A stretch of 64,000 nucleotides of DNA, taken from Acanthochlamys bracteata. Its lineage: Eukaryota; Streptophyta; Magnoliopsida; Pandanales; Velloziaceae. The DNA is taken from the NCBI GenBank assembly GCA_019914995.1, contig CM034127.1, positions 124,001-188,000 of the forward strand, read 5' to 3'. The notes under the pieces are model-generated. The model did no database searches and had not been told where the DNA came from. It saw nothing but the letters and a program-made list of their open reading frames with translations. A program made the translations under genes and the position numbers. Every line of letters starts with the position of its first letter. Within the stretch, counting starts at the first letter, position 1. Of this stretch, positions 1-11,690 are shown in pieces.

Positions 1-270
1 TATGATTCTGTAGATTTATCAACATTATCGATCCGGTAATTAATTATTTACTATAGCATGTGCTCAAATGCATATAGTGGTATCTGGAACGAGAGAGACA
101 AATAAATTTAAGGAATAGAATTTTGTTGTCAATGAAGTGGTTTTTCTTCCAGTTTCTGCTTTTGTTGTTTCAAACTGTCAGATTCATTCTTATCATTGAC
201 CCTGCGCCTTAGATCTGTAAACTTGTTTTGTATAAGTTAACTAACAATTGTTGTGACTTCATTGTTGCAG

Positions 271-1323
271 CTATACAGCTAGCGAGACTAATGTAACTCC
301 CAATAGAACTCCCGAGGAGAGAGTGCTGCTCATGGAAACTAAAAGGTTCAAACATTCTTCTCTGTGCTTCTCAGTGCTTTAGTTGTAATATGATTGTCAC
401 TTTGTGTACTGCTGCAAATCTGTTTCCATATCTTTGATATTTTTCTTCCCTGTTTCTTACTTCTTTGTGATTTCTGTGGTTTGATCTCATTAGTAATATG
501 GGCAACTCTGTTTGTTGAGCTGTCAACTGCTTTGTTCCCAATAACTTAGAAGCCTCTGTGCACGAGTATAGAACTTGGCTTGTATTATCTGTAGAGGAGT
601 CTAGAGATCATATCATGTTACACCTTGGAACCATTAGATCAGACCGATTGACACATGTGCACTAGGAAGTATGCTCATTCCAATTACAGCTTGAGTAGCC
701 CTTTATCTTTTTTCAAGTATTTCATTCTGCTTCAGTATCAGGACAACTGAGGTTTCTCATTTCCTGGGGCTGCTTAAATAAGAAATTATGATCATTTAAT
801 TCTTAGTTGTTTGCTTTTAGCAGACAAGAGGTCCTGCAACTGGAGAATGAGGTTATGTTCAATGAGGCCATTATTGAGGAGAGGGATCAAGGCATTAGGG
901 ATATCCAGAATCAGATCGGTGAGGTGAATGAAATATTCAAGGATCTAGCTGTCCTAGTTCATGAGCAAGGGATTATGATCGGTAAGTCATTCCTGGTTGC
1001 AGGATTCATGCCCTTTATATCTAGATAGTCTCTGTTTGTTTGATCTTCGGTTGATGTCACTTTGTTCTTGCAGATGATATTGATGCCAACATTGATAACT
1101 CTGAGGCAGCAACTGCACAGGCAAAAAGCCAACTGGTGAAAGCATCCAAAATGCAGAGGTCAAATTCTTCTCTGGTATGTTTTTAATCTACATATACATT
1201 AGGATTTATTTACTTTCTTTCTTTCTTCGATGAATGTGATCAATTTGGTTCGGGCAGGCATGCTTGCTCTTGGTAATTGTTGGAATCGTGATACTCATTG
1301 TTGTCATAATTCTGACGGCTTAG
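271..1323 (+). CDS. Syntaxin of the SYP2 type (Qa-SNARE), 3' part only
   Basis: Qa-SNAREs drive membrane fusion; the plant SYP2 group acts at prevacuolar and vacuolar membranes. Four exons are visible: 271-345, 824-981, 1074-1174 and 1258-1323, all with GT-AG borders and matching phases. The translation runs from ETNVTPNRTPEER through the SNARE helix (QLENEVMFNEAIIEERDQGI, then IGEVNEIFKDLAVLVHEQG, with the central Gln of the Q-SNARE layer) to DDIDANIDNSEAATAQ. It ends in a hydrophobic C-terminal anchor (ACLLLVIVGIVILIVVIIL) and stops at TAG 1321-1323. This is a tail-anchored SNARE. The N-terminal Habc part lies upstream of the window, and positions 1-270 look like intron. The assignment to SYP21/SYP22 rather than another SYP2 member rests on remembered family sequence and is less certain than the Qa-SNARE call. 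Confidence 0.93.
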
Positions 1324-1954
1324 CATTGGCAAGAAGGACAAGGTGCTTCGATTTACTTGATCTCTTTAATGGATGTTACTCAAGGAACAATTCCAGCTTG
1401 AAGTGAACTTCTGTTAACTACATTGGTGAATCACTCATGGCATTATTGACAGATAGTCTTCATTGAATTGGATTGTTGGTGCATATAATTTGTAGGAATT
1501 TCTTTTTTCTTTCTCTTTTTCTTGGCGCTTTTTGTACAGTTATTATTCTTTTGTTCTGTGCATGTGTGCTGGTTCAAAACTGAGGCTTGATTGTACCGTT
1601 TTGAGAGATTGTCACATAGACTAACAGACCGTTCTCTGAGTTTTTTAACATCACTGAAAATAAATCCTACATTTGTTGCTTTAAAGTTTTACTCTCCGCA
1701 AGCTAAAAGGTATTTGATTTTGGAAAGCAGAGGCTGTAACTCCTCTCAGGAGTTTGAACATGCAGTGATTAGGTAATCCAAAAAGATGGAAGAAAGGTTA
1801 TTTTCTTTTGTTGCGTATGCCTGAGTTGTATTTTACCCGTAAACTTTTCTTTGCAAAATTATTGTTGCCGTTCCCGTGCAACAGAAATTGAGAGAACAAA
1901 AACCAAAAGAAACCAAACCGAGGTATGAGAATCGCGTGATCTTATTTGGCTATC
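1324..1954. other. Syntaxin 3' UTR and spacer
   Basis: Downstream of the syntaxin stop the sequence is T-rich and non-coding, as expected of a plant 3' UTR followed by spacer. The short open frames here show no family resemblance. Nothing else is recognisable. Confidence 0.5.
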
Positions 1955-2192
1955 AGAGATCGTTTGAGATTATTTAAATAATATTTTTTAAAACTATTTA
2001 AAAATATTTTTGTAAATAAGTTTATTTTTAATTTAAAATCGAAATAACTATTAAAATTTAATAAGATAAATGTATTTATAAGTTTTAAATTTCTAATTTT
2101 TTTAATATAGTAATTTTTTATGAAAACTAAAATGTTAAAATAAAGATAAAAATAGAATCGAAAATTCGAAATCTGGAAACCAAACGACCTCT
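1955..2192. mobile_element. MITE-like AT-rich element with short inverted ends
   Basis: The left end reads agagatCGTTTGag and the right end, reverse complemented, reads agaggtCGTTTGgt. The interior is strongly AT-rich with no coding potential. Inverted ends plus an AT-rich core of about 240 bp fit a non-autonomous element. Target duplications are not clear, and the exact ends are approximate. Confidence 0.5.
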
Positions 2193-2202
2193 CCAACATG
2201 TT

Positions 2203-2990
2203 TTGTTTTGTTTGACGCCAGGTTCAACTCCACGACCGCAACGTGGCGCTTTTTGTTACTACAAGTCTACAACCCCAGAACTTCTCTCCTTTTCTGTCTC
2301 TCCAACATACCGCAAATCCTTCTCTCCTTTTCTTTTCCCAAAACTTCTTGTATCTGAACCAAGAAAACAGAAAGGAATTAATGAATACACGAACACTCCT
2401 TGTTGCCTGCTGCTATCAATCTATTCAGCTGCTCTGCTGCTGTTGCCGTAGGTGCTAAAGAGTCACTGAGTAAGTTGGATTTTTTTTCATTTTTCTAATG
2501 GTAAAAGATCGGTAGAGTTTTTACAGAAACATAAAGATTTCAACTTGTAGTGGTTTTTCCTTTTTTCTTCTTGATAATGTTTGTATTCGTTGAGTGGTGC
2601 TATATTTTAGACAAGTATCTTTACTTGATTTCTTTGTTTTCAATAAAAAAGCACTTCTTTTATGTCTCCCCTTCCAAATTTTGAATCCCAAATTTCCTTA
2701 ACTGTTTTTTGCTTCAATTTATTCGTAATTTTCTTGTTGCCAATATCGGTCTTGTCCTTCCAAAACTTAATTCTACTGGTAAGATATTTCAAACATTTTC
2801 CTGTTGATTTTACATGATTTTGCCTCTTATTTCTGCAATTTTCAAGCTTCTGGCTGACTGAGTCAACGGGGTAGCTATTATTAATTACTGGATGATCTTA
2901 TGAACTTGTGTTTTGCAGATAGAATGCGTACAGCTGAGTAGCTCACTTTAGCATTTGAGGGTTGATTTTATTGGATTCAGCTCTGAATTG
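2203..2990 (+). other. Putative 5' UTR exon and leader intron of the membrane protein gene
   Basis: A pyrimidine-rich leader around 2260-2469 ends in a good donor (CTGA/gtaagt). The intron up to 2918 ends in ttttgcag and is T-rich. The short open frames in the leader lack codon bias and are not considered coding. Confidence 0.45.
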
Positions 2991-5849
2991 ATGATGAAGG
3001 TGCTCTCTTTTATCATAGTCCCTTTCACATTTCCCATTCTAGCCGTCCATCATGGAGTGAAAACTGTTGCCGTAGCTATACTCTTGTGCTTCTCTGTGGT
3101 GAAGGCTATTGCCAATGTCTATGTGAATATATTCTGGAGGATCATGGTCTGCATCAGTGCATGCATCTCCTTTCCTGTCCTCATTTTAACTGCCCCGCAA
3201 CGGGAGAAAATGGTTAGCTTTCTCAGTGTTGCATCCCTGTTTATATTTCCTAGAAGTAAACAATTTTCAATTATGCTTGTCAGCATTATACTTTTTTGTG
3301 TGTGCGTTTGAAATCAATAGGAAGTCACATTTTCAACACTGCAGTAATTTTACTGCAACCAAATGGAAGGGTAAGGATGAGAAGGTATCACACATCATAG
3401 TTTAGTTCTCAGAACCATGGTGCTTGATAACCAGATTTAATCAATGAGGCAGGTTAACGTCATAATCACCAAAGTTGGTATTGTTTTAAGTTCTAAGTAG
3501 TTGCAACAAGTAAATGGTAATTCTCACTCTGTACAGAGTTTATTCTTAATAATATTTCCTTATTCCTTTACATATATCCTCTTCTTCACGGGAAATTGGC
3601 AACACTTATTGCCTCTTCTTATTCTTTGGTGTTTAGATCTAGCTAGTTAAGTGAAATTCAGATGGGATGTGCTGATTCAGTCTCCAAACTGGCCCAGATC
3701 ATGACTCGACATGACTCCAAACCCAAGTAGCACAAGCCTTGTACTTGTGCATGCAGCTTTCTCTGTCTGTGTTAGAATTTTCATGGACTTGGATTTTAAC
3801 TCCGCTAGTGCAAGTTGAAATCGTTGGAGAAACCTCATTAGGTGGACAACTGTTACGTTCTATGAATGGATTGTACGGAAAGGTTACTTGCTGGGAGATT
3901 TGTGCATTCTATGTTGTGTTTTGTCTTTTTCTTGGTGTATGTGGTAACTATAGAACACTACTTATCTGGAAGTTATAGCTGGCCTAGTCTACTTACTATG
4001 TTCGGCAGTGGGCTTGGAGAAGTTTATGCCTTCTATCACAAAATGCAGAATGAAAGTTACCTTTTCTGTAGCAGTGTTTGAAAGCTGATACATGGAAATC
4101 ATCTAGTTTGTTCTTACATTCAAAAATATTTGTCGAGATGCAGTTAGAGTTTCAGCTTCAGGATGTGCAAAGCCAATTGGGGAACCTTCTGTGGGAAAAC
4201 AAGGGACTTGAAGCACGGTTGCAGAATGAAATCAAGGAGCGGAAGGTTATTGAAACAGTGCTTGAAGATGTTGAAGAGGAGCATGAAAGGGCTCTTCAGA
4301 GGATTGAAATAGTAGAGGCTGAGGTAAACCCCATTCATATAACAATGGTTCTCCAGAAAGTGGAAGTCTTAAAACATAAGAAGCGGCTATCAATTATAGT
4401 TGTATTTTGCCTAATCCCACTAAAAAACGATGTAGAAAATGTGATGTTTATCAGTTATGCCAGTTTTATCTTAATGCTAATGTTTAGAAATAAGACTGCC
4501 TTTGAAGAGTTATAGTAGAATGACAATGGAAGGTTCCAGGTTCCTGTCTTGTTGTTCTTATACATGTTTGAAGTATGAAACGTTCTAAAGCGAGACATCA
4601 AAGCATTATATGCTGGTCAATTTCATAAATCGATTACGATTTCATCTATCCATTTGCTCATTACCAGTTCAAGTTAATAAAGTGAAACTAGCCTCTGGTT
4701 TTTCAGTTTCTATAATTGCTTCTTCAGTGAATTTGCTTGTAATCTGCACACCCTTTCTCTAACTCTCTCTTCTATCTTCTTTGATATATCATATTGGAAA
4801 TGCCACCAGTAAGCACTTTTTATTCCTATAGGAGGATTTTGCGCTTTTATAGGATTGTTATATGGAAAATTGGTAAGGCCTCTTCTGAGAGAATGGTAAA
4901 GACCTATATAAAAACTGCTGTATCCTAGTTTTGACCATTATAACTTGTTTCAAGGCACGTTATCTGATCTTTCTTCAACTGATCATCTATTCAGATAGTT
5001 CGGTGTGAAGCTTTTATTCAAGTAGGCTAGGTTTGTTTCTCAATGGGAGTCAGCTATGTGTGACTTCTCTCTTCTCTGAACTTGTTGCTGTCAGTGAATG
5101 GCTCCTAATAATTAATAAATGGATTCCTCCTCTGTGCATGTCAGTAAGATCATCATGCTGATGTATGTAAAAATATGAAACCATTAGTTGTCTATATCTT
5201 TGTGTGTCTTTTTGCGTGTATACGTTCCACCAGATTTAACATAACATAAACTCGTTATTCTAAACAGTTGCAGTGTCTCAAGGAAGAGAATCACAGGTTG
5301 AAGGAAGTTGAAGGGAAGACCTTTGCAGATTACAAAGTCCATGATGAAAAGGGTGTTGTCCATGATAGCAAGACTTTACTGTCAAGCAAATCAGGCACCT
5401 TGGAAGACATTCCAGTGCATGGAATTCCTTGGAGTAAAATTGGCAAGGACAGTCCAAAACACAAAAATATGGTAGAAATTGCCAGTCATTGTCCATTTCC
5501 CCCTAAAGTCATGGACAGTAGGATAGTCGATGAGGTACTGGAGAAGGAAAAGGTTGTGGCACTTTACAGGAGTTTCTTTAGTTCACTTTTCTCATTGTTG
5601 GTTGGCATGATCATTTGGAAGGCGGAAGACTCATGCTTGCCTCTGTTAGTTGCACTCTTTGCTGTTGTAGGAATGTCCTTGAGTAGTGTTGTTCAATTCT
5701 TCTCATCTATAAAGAATAAGCCGGCTTCTGATGCTGTCGCACTACTGAGTATTAACTGGTTCATACTCGGAACTTTAACCACTCCAACACTGCCAAGTAT
5801 TGCACATGCTTTGTGGTGTGCGCTGTCCGACTCGGTTGCTGGTTCTTGA
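2991..5849 (+). CDS. Uncharacterised multi-pass membrane protein with central coiled coil
   Basis: Three coding exons, 2991-3212, 4144-4323 and 5268-5849, join in phase 0 to give 327 residues. Exon 1 (74 aa) holds about three hydrophobic segments (for example VLSFIIVPFTFPILAVHHG and VAVAILLCFSVVKAIANVYV). Exon 2 encodes a 60-aa heptad-like coiled coil rich in Glu, Leu and Gln (LEFQLQDVQSQLGNLLWENK). Exon 3 continues the coil, passes through a polar linker and ends with about three more hydrophobic segments (for example SLFSLLVGMIIWKAED). I chose ATG 2991; ATG 2994 is equally possible. A 5' UTR exon ending at 2469 (donor gtaagt), spliced to 2919 (ttttgcag), fits the upstream sequence. I do not recognise the family. 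Topology suggests a membrane protein with a cytosolic coiled coil that could mediate oligomerisation, which is inference. Confidence 0.75.
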
Positions 5850-8530
5850 GCTGGCTTGGTTTTTTGGCTGTTGGTATGTTCAAACTACAGAGTAGAGCTT
5901 GTCTGAAATGCCTGAGTCCATCCTTTCCAGTTATATATCATTCAGAAAATACATCACCCGCTTTTTTATGAGAAAAGGTGTCAATTTGAGGTTTTCTTTT
6001 GGTGATTGTGTTGGATTTTGACTTGCAATAGCCAGGTAAATGCCTAGTTTCTGCTCTTTTGTTTTTGTGTTTTCCTTTCCTTTTCCTTTTTTTGGTTGCA
6101 GTTTGTATATTGCCCTACACGGCAAGCGTATCTAAGTTACCTTGTATAAAACATAGATAGTATTACCATTGTAAGTATGCTCTTTAAGTTTTAACAGTTA
6201 GGAGTTTGTTGAAAGGTAATGCATGATGAAGTTCCTTATAGTATGGTTTGTTTTCAGTTACAATACTCCTTAATGTCTGATTTTGTCGAGGCTTCTATAT
6301 TAGTCAACAGAATTTTGTAAAAGTTTTTTATACAACGAAAAAAGTATCGTAGTTAATATTGGATTCATTAATCTAATATTTGGATAACATTCTAATTTAT
6401 TAGTCAAAAAATATTTAAAAGAACAGAAGATATAAAAGAATAGGAAATTGAGAGTAGAGCGTTCCATGTAAAATAGAAGTATATGGCTAGACTTGAATCA
6501 TGTGCAAATGGTGCAATATGTTTGGAATGTGAACTCACAGCAACTGTGGATGCAGAGTGTAGGAGATGTTATGTGTCCCAGGTATGCTCTTAGGCCTCTG
6601 GAAACCTGTTTATGCTCTAGGAAGGAATACACACTGTAGATGCATATGTTTTGTCCATTATTATTATGGTATGCATGAATGTGATTGGCGGGTATGATTG
6701 ACGCATTAATTTATTTAATTGCTTGCTCTCGAATAAGATTGCCTTGGCAGTGTCTAAATCAAGGATGTTGATTGGAATATTAATTTGGACGAGTCTGTTA
6801 CCACCCCCCACAGAAAAGTTTTAGAAGCGGATAAGCATTTATGGTGCTTTTAGAAATTTTTGTTCTTTACCCAAAAGTTTGATTCTTATTCTTGCAAGCT
6901 ACAAAAAAAGAGAAGGGGAGAATCTCTTTAATTTACTTTACTGCTCTCCGCTTTCAATCGTCCAAGTATATGATAGATAGATAAATGTTATTGCTTCAAA
7001 TGTTTACAGCTATTTGAGGAAAATGTTCTTCTTTCAATAGACGTGGAGATTTTTGTAGGCTGCGTACTTTTTGTTATTGCCTTATTGTGGAAATTCATCT
7101 TTATATCTATCTATCTATAATATATGAACTTCTTCATGTTTCTGATATATACAGCCAGAAAAAAATGAAGGAAGAATTATTTTAATGTTGTCGGTGATAA
7201 TGAACGAATGAATGGTGCCAATATGGATTGGGATATGAACAGTTTAGAGATTCTCTTTGACCCCTCAACTAATAGCAGCTTCTGCTTATGGGAAACGAAC
7301 CAGCTTTTTCTGAACTGGCTTTTTTTGTTTGTGTTTGCCCCCTCCTTCGTTCATACGCCTCTCGTGATGGGTTGTAGATTCTGTTCCATTTCCGTTTCTA
7401 TTATTTCTACTTCTGCATCTTAGTATATTTTATAGGAAGGCTATTATTATTATTATTAGATCAATCAATGAAAAAACTATATATTTCTTTCCTTCTTTTC
7501 TTTTGCTTGCTGGCATGTGCACGCATTACTTACTTGATATATATTTTTCATTTGTTTGAAAGAATCGATGGATAATTAGAAACTATTTGTCCTAGGGATG
7601 GAAAGAATATATTTTGAACAGTACTAATAATGGAATATTTTTATTCATAAGCTATTGATTTTATTATCAGATAATTACGAGTGTTGAAGAAGCAGGCATG
7701 CGTCATCCACCCGTCATGTATTTTTATTTTTAGAGAGAGTTTAAACCAATTTCTTTATTATTTTCAAAACACATTATTATTATTATTTTTTTATATCATT
7801 AATTAATTGGTACCTACTTATTAAGAAAGCGGGTTATGAAGCTTTCTCGTTCCACCAATCGCTTTAATAAAAAATAGTAATTAACAATCTCTTTTGAATT
7901 CACCACCTAAGTTTACTTCGTCGTTTATTTTCATTAAAAAAGATCTACCATTTCATATTTACTTAACATGAAATTCTAAAGAATTTGTAAAGATCATGAA
8001 TGTAGTCGCACAAAAAAGACATAATTATAGCGTCTAAAAAAATTGCGCAAATCTAATAGCTTTGAAATCTTCCAGTTCAAGCGTACCGAAAGCTCCATAT
8101 TTAGGTGCTGCTAGAATTTCGTAATCAAATATTCTTTTTTCGTGTTCGATCATGCTTGTTCTTTGTAAAGATAAAACGAGTATATGTATGAAATGTATCA
8201 AATGTTATACAGCCTTACTATATTATGTATAAAATTTCGTATTTTCTTTCTCTACAATAACATTTATAAGAGTATATAATTGTTTATCAAATTATATAAC
8301 TATATATTTTCATACTCAATAAAAGTATATTACTATTAGGGGTCATGATTTTGCAAATTACAGTGGTTATTATAATTATTTTATAACTCTGAATCCTAAA
8401 CAGATTACTTCTATTTTTTATTTTAAAAAAATTATAATTATATATACTTGCGCACGCTACCTATTTCCTGTTTCCACTCATCTCCGTGTTGCGCCGCTGA
8501 TCAAATCATCTCCACTGTCCTTAATTAAAG
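5850..8530. other. Intergenic spacer without recognisable genes
   Basis: After the 3' UTR (to about 6250) the spacer becomes AT-rich. It contains simple ATT runs (7443-7458 and near 7772), scattered microsatellite-like stretches and no conserved frame. The last few hundred bases serve as the upstream region of MIR168. Confidence 0.5.
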
Positions 8531-8533
8531 TAG

Positions 8534-8543
8534 GACACGTGTC
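8534..8543 (+). promoter_or_regulatory. Palindromic G-box/ABRE upstream of MIR168
   Basis: GACACGTGTC is a perfect 10-bp palindrome containing the ACGT core of the ABA-responsive element and G-box. It lies 25 bp before the TATA box and about 216 bp before mature miR168. In Arabidopsis MIR168a has been reported as ABA-responsive through ABRE elements, so a conserved regulatory role is plausible but is inferred here. Confidence 0.6.
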
Positions 8544-8567
8544 AAAATCTTACACGTTTTTCCTTTT

Positions 8568-8575
8568 TATAAATA
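8568..8575 (+). promoter_or_regulatory. TATA box of MIR168
   Basis: TATAAATA sits in a suitable context upstream of a CT-rich leader (CT repeat at 8612-8629). Transcription would start around 8600, placing the miRNA hairpin about 140 bases into the primary transcript. Confidence 0.6.
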
Positions 8576-8734
8576 AAACCTTCTCCATTGCTCCTCCGCC
8601 TCATTGGAGCGCTCTCTCTCTCTCTCTCTTCATTTTTTGTTACTTCCATTCTTTCCTTACATTTTCTGTAGTTTGGGTGATCAATCGATGGCTTGATTGA
8701 TAAATTATAATCTTTTGGGTAAAAGATATGAACG

Positions 8735-8865
8735 CACACCGCCTCGGATTCGCTTGGTGCAGGTCGGGAACCGGCTGACGGTAATCACCTGAGAAGCAAG
8801 GTTTACCAGTTCGATCTGATCACGCCGGATCCCGCCTTGCATCAACTGAATCCGAGCCGGATCGC
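8735..8865 (+). ncRNA. MIR168: MIR168 precursor hairpin (targets AGO1)
   Basis: Positions 8750-8770 match the conserved 21-nt plant miR168, which begins TCGCTTGGTGC and ends AGGTCGGGAA. Positions 8831-8851 (starting CCCGCCTTGC, ending ATCAACTGAAT) match the known miR168* form. The two arms pair with about two mismatches plus G-U wobbles and leave the 2-nt 3' overhang typical of DCL1 products. The stem extends outward through CTCGGATTC on the 5' arm and GAATCCGAG on the 3' arm, and the loop is about 60 nt. miR168 guides cleavage of AGO1 mRNA and so sets the level of the main miRNA effector. The locus has its own TATA box and an ABRE upstream. This is a non-coding gene; the 61-codon frame on the opposite strand is incidental. 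Confidence 0.97.
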
Positions 8866-11690
8866 GCGCAGTAAACCCCCTATCACCCAAATGGCGCAGA
8901 GGTTATAGTTAGCTTTGTTGCCGATTAACTGTATGTTATGTTTTTGTTGATCTGCTTTGATCGAAAGCTGGTTGAATTCATTTGTTTGTTGTTTTCTGCT
9001 TTTTATTTATTTATTTAAACTTGCAACCGAATAGCTGATTAAGGAAGGAGCTTGGTGTAGCTTGCGGTAGATCTGACCTTATCGGTTGAGAAAATTCCAT
9101 TTAGAGCTCTAAGGGAAGTTAAGATTTTTAAATGATTTCAAAGATGCTTTCACTAACGATAGAATTTCGCTACTATATAATTGTAATTGTGTCATATCTT
9201 AAGACTAGTTTTCAAATCTTAAGACCTATATGGTTGCATTACGAATATCTGCATGTTGTCAAGAAGATTTCTCAAAGGCTGCTGAATTGTCATTGCGTTT
9301 TTTAGGTTTCCATCTATCTTGGAATTAGGTTAACTTTTGAATTTAATATTATATACTAGTTAAAGTTTAATTGTGGAGGAATAATGCTCAGTTACTTACC
9401 ACCACAAACATCTCAGTTTTTAACCATTACTTTCGGTTTATTGTTTAATTAATGCTTCTTTTAGGTCATTGGATTTGAATGTACTGCTGAATTACACGTT
9501 TATTTGATCACACCATATGGCGGATAATATATCTTAACTGCGTTCTGTGAATGTTTTTTTGATCGTGTAAAGTTAAGTTTTAGGACAATTCAGGTATGAG
9601 AATTCCCGTGCAAGAGTGATGCATGCTTAGATGCATAATCAAAATTTTAGATTATGTGCATAGTAGAGTTTCTACATGTGTGTATAGATGTACTTTTGGG
9701 AAATAGTACTTAGTCTACCATCTCTTCCTGTTGTCTGCCAAATTCATGAAAAAGTCCTACAAGTTGCATGGCGGAGAACTGACGTTCATGTCTCTGTATG
9801 GAATTTATTAGAGTAACCCGACTTCTGTGTGAAGTCTTGAAACTTGCAGATTACGTAGCCATTAATTAGTTGCTAGATATGACCTATAATGTTTACCAAT
9901 TTTAGCGTATATTCTCCTTTCGATGTTGCTATTTACTCTGTTCACATAAGTAGACGATGCCATATCTATTCCCTTTCATGAAAATGCTTTGCTACAATCA
10001 TTGAGCATTGCTTATCCATTTAACAAGCTGACACACACATGAGACAGTTGCAGTGTTATAATGTGGTTCTGTAGATGAAACATGACATGTGCTTTCAATT
10101 GCTCTTGCATTTTTCTGTAGATGAAACTCATAGTTCTGTTTTTGACGTCTGATACAATATGTGATGCTTCTTGTGTTCTTCTAAATCTTTTATTGAAGTG
10201 AATAACTTTTCTAACTCTTCTATTTATAGATAAGGCATTTCCAAGTTCCTTATAGTTTCGAGCTTTTGAATGTTTTGGTATGTTGCCAACGATTTTACTC
10301 TTCTAGATTTGGATGCTATTGCTTTTTGTTGCATGTTATTGTTTATGCCTCTACAGCCCATAACTAAGACTATTATTATTGCAATTGGCTGCATATTATG
10401 CTATCATAAGTTGTTACCCTAATTTTGGTTTGGTCAGCTTAGGTGTTACTAAGGATCAAGCAGTTTCCGAGGCGCCAAAAGGTCAAGTAGTTCAAGAATT
10501 CAAGTACTAATCTTCTTGCAAGTATGCTTCCTAGGATGTTAATACATAGTAAGACATAGAAGAATATGTTCTTTTGAGTGCGCAGCTAAGTAATTGGTTG
10601 AGTGGCCAGTTGACCTCAATTGGGATGCTTCTGTCCTGTGGTTGGATTGTTTCAGGCTTAATTGGTTAACTTTTAGTTGGACTTTGTTCAACCTAAATTT
10701 CCTCTTATTTTCCTGTTGTGTTACTGCAAAGACACTTAGACGATGACATCACAGCTTATATATCAAGAGTGAGCATTTCTTTTAGTTGATGGTTGTCTGG
10801 CTATTCAAAACATTTCATGAAAACTAAAATGCTTAGTTAAAATTCTAAGTGACCGTCTAACCAATAAAATGCTCTTCCAATGTATATGTGTATAAGCTGT
10901 CCTCCAAATATTAATACTGGAACCTGTTTGCTCTATGCTTTTTCATATATATATAAGCATAGCTGTGCGGGTTCTGGAATAAACATTTTCTTCTTTCCCT
11001 GCTTTATTTATAGAAGAAGGACAAGAAGATAAAAAAAGCTTCTCAGAAATTTTCCAGAGAGAAATTGGCAGACAATGGTGAGTTTGTAGTTAATACACTT
11101 TAGTAACTGTTGTCTGTTAGAAAAATGTAAACAAGGGTTATTCGTCTTTTGGCATTCCATCTATCTACCTGTTTCGTTCTTATTCGCCGATTCCATTGGA
11201 TTCAAATCAAAATCAGAAAATTGAAATTCCCTCCAACTCCAAACAAATCTCTTCCTCGGAACTCCTTTTTTGGACATTCTTGGGTTGATGGAGCCGCCCA
11301 GAGTCAGCGTTGCGTTCTTGGAGACGGGTGGAGTGGTCTGCGGCTAAATTTGGGAAGCCATGGCTGGCTCAGTAGTAGATCTCTCTTGCGGATGCCCGGG
11401 AAATCTCTGGCACCAGCTCTCCACGGGCTCCATCAGCTCATCGGACCTCTTAGGGGGTGTTTGGGATTGCGTTTCCCAAACGCTCATTCTCATGGACAGC
11501 TGATAGACATTGTTTTCCTCTTTTTATTCACAATGCTTTTATTTGACAGAAAGGAGTTCGCATACTGTTATAACGTTGTAGATCAACCTCATAAAAATCA
11601 GTCTAAGCATGCTCGCTTATCTTGCAAGCAATACATCATTCCTATTTTCAGATGCAGGAGCAATTACGTTCCTTGAATTGGTGCTGCCAA
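8866..11690 (+). other. Downstream of MIR168: possible pri-miRNA tail and non-coding spacer
   Basis: No conserved protein is detectable. The early part may belong to the MIR168 primary transcript. Around 11010-11080 there is a short Lys-rich frame flanked by splice-like signals. At 11270-11450 there is a GC-richer patch ending at a ggggtgtttggg motif typical of transposon ends. I cannot assign either of them. Confidence 0.4.

Noticed and set aside
1942-2199. 85-codon minus-strand frame
   Set aside because: Lies in an AT-rich MITE-like unit; Asn/Phe/Lys/Leu-rich composition reflects base composition.
2203-2458. Two overlapping leader frames of 71-82 codons
   Set aside because: No family similarity, pyrimidine-rich composition, and a good leader donor follows; better explained as 5' UTR.
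8788-8800. CCTGAGA in the MIR168 loop as a TPP-riboswitch-like motif
   Set aside because: Only the short CTGAGA core is present; the rest of the aptamer is absent and the context is a miRNA loop.
8705-8890. 61-codon minus-strand frame across MIR168
   Set aside because: It is the complement of the miRNA hairpin; its apparent conservation would come from miR168/miR168*, not from a protein.
11149-11676. 175-codon frame upstream of the RPN9 relic
   Set aside because: Starts without ATG and shows no recognisable protein; it includes a transposon-end-like ggggtgtttggg motif.
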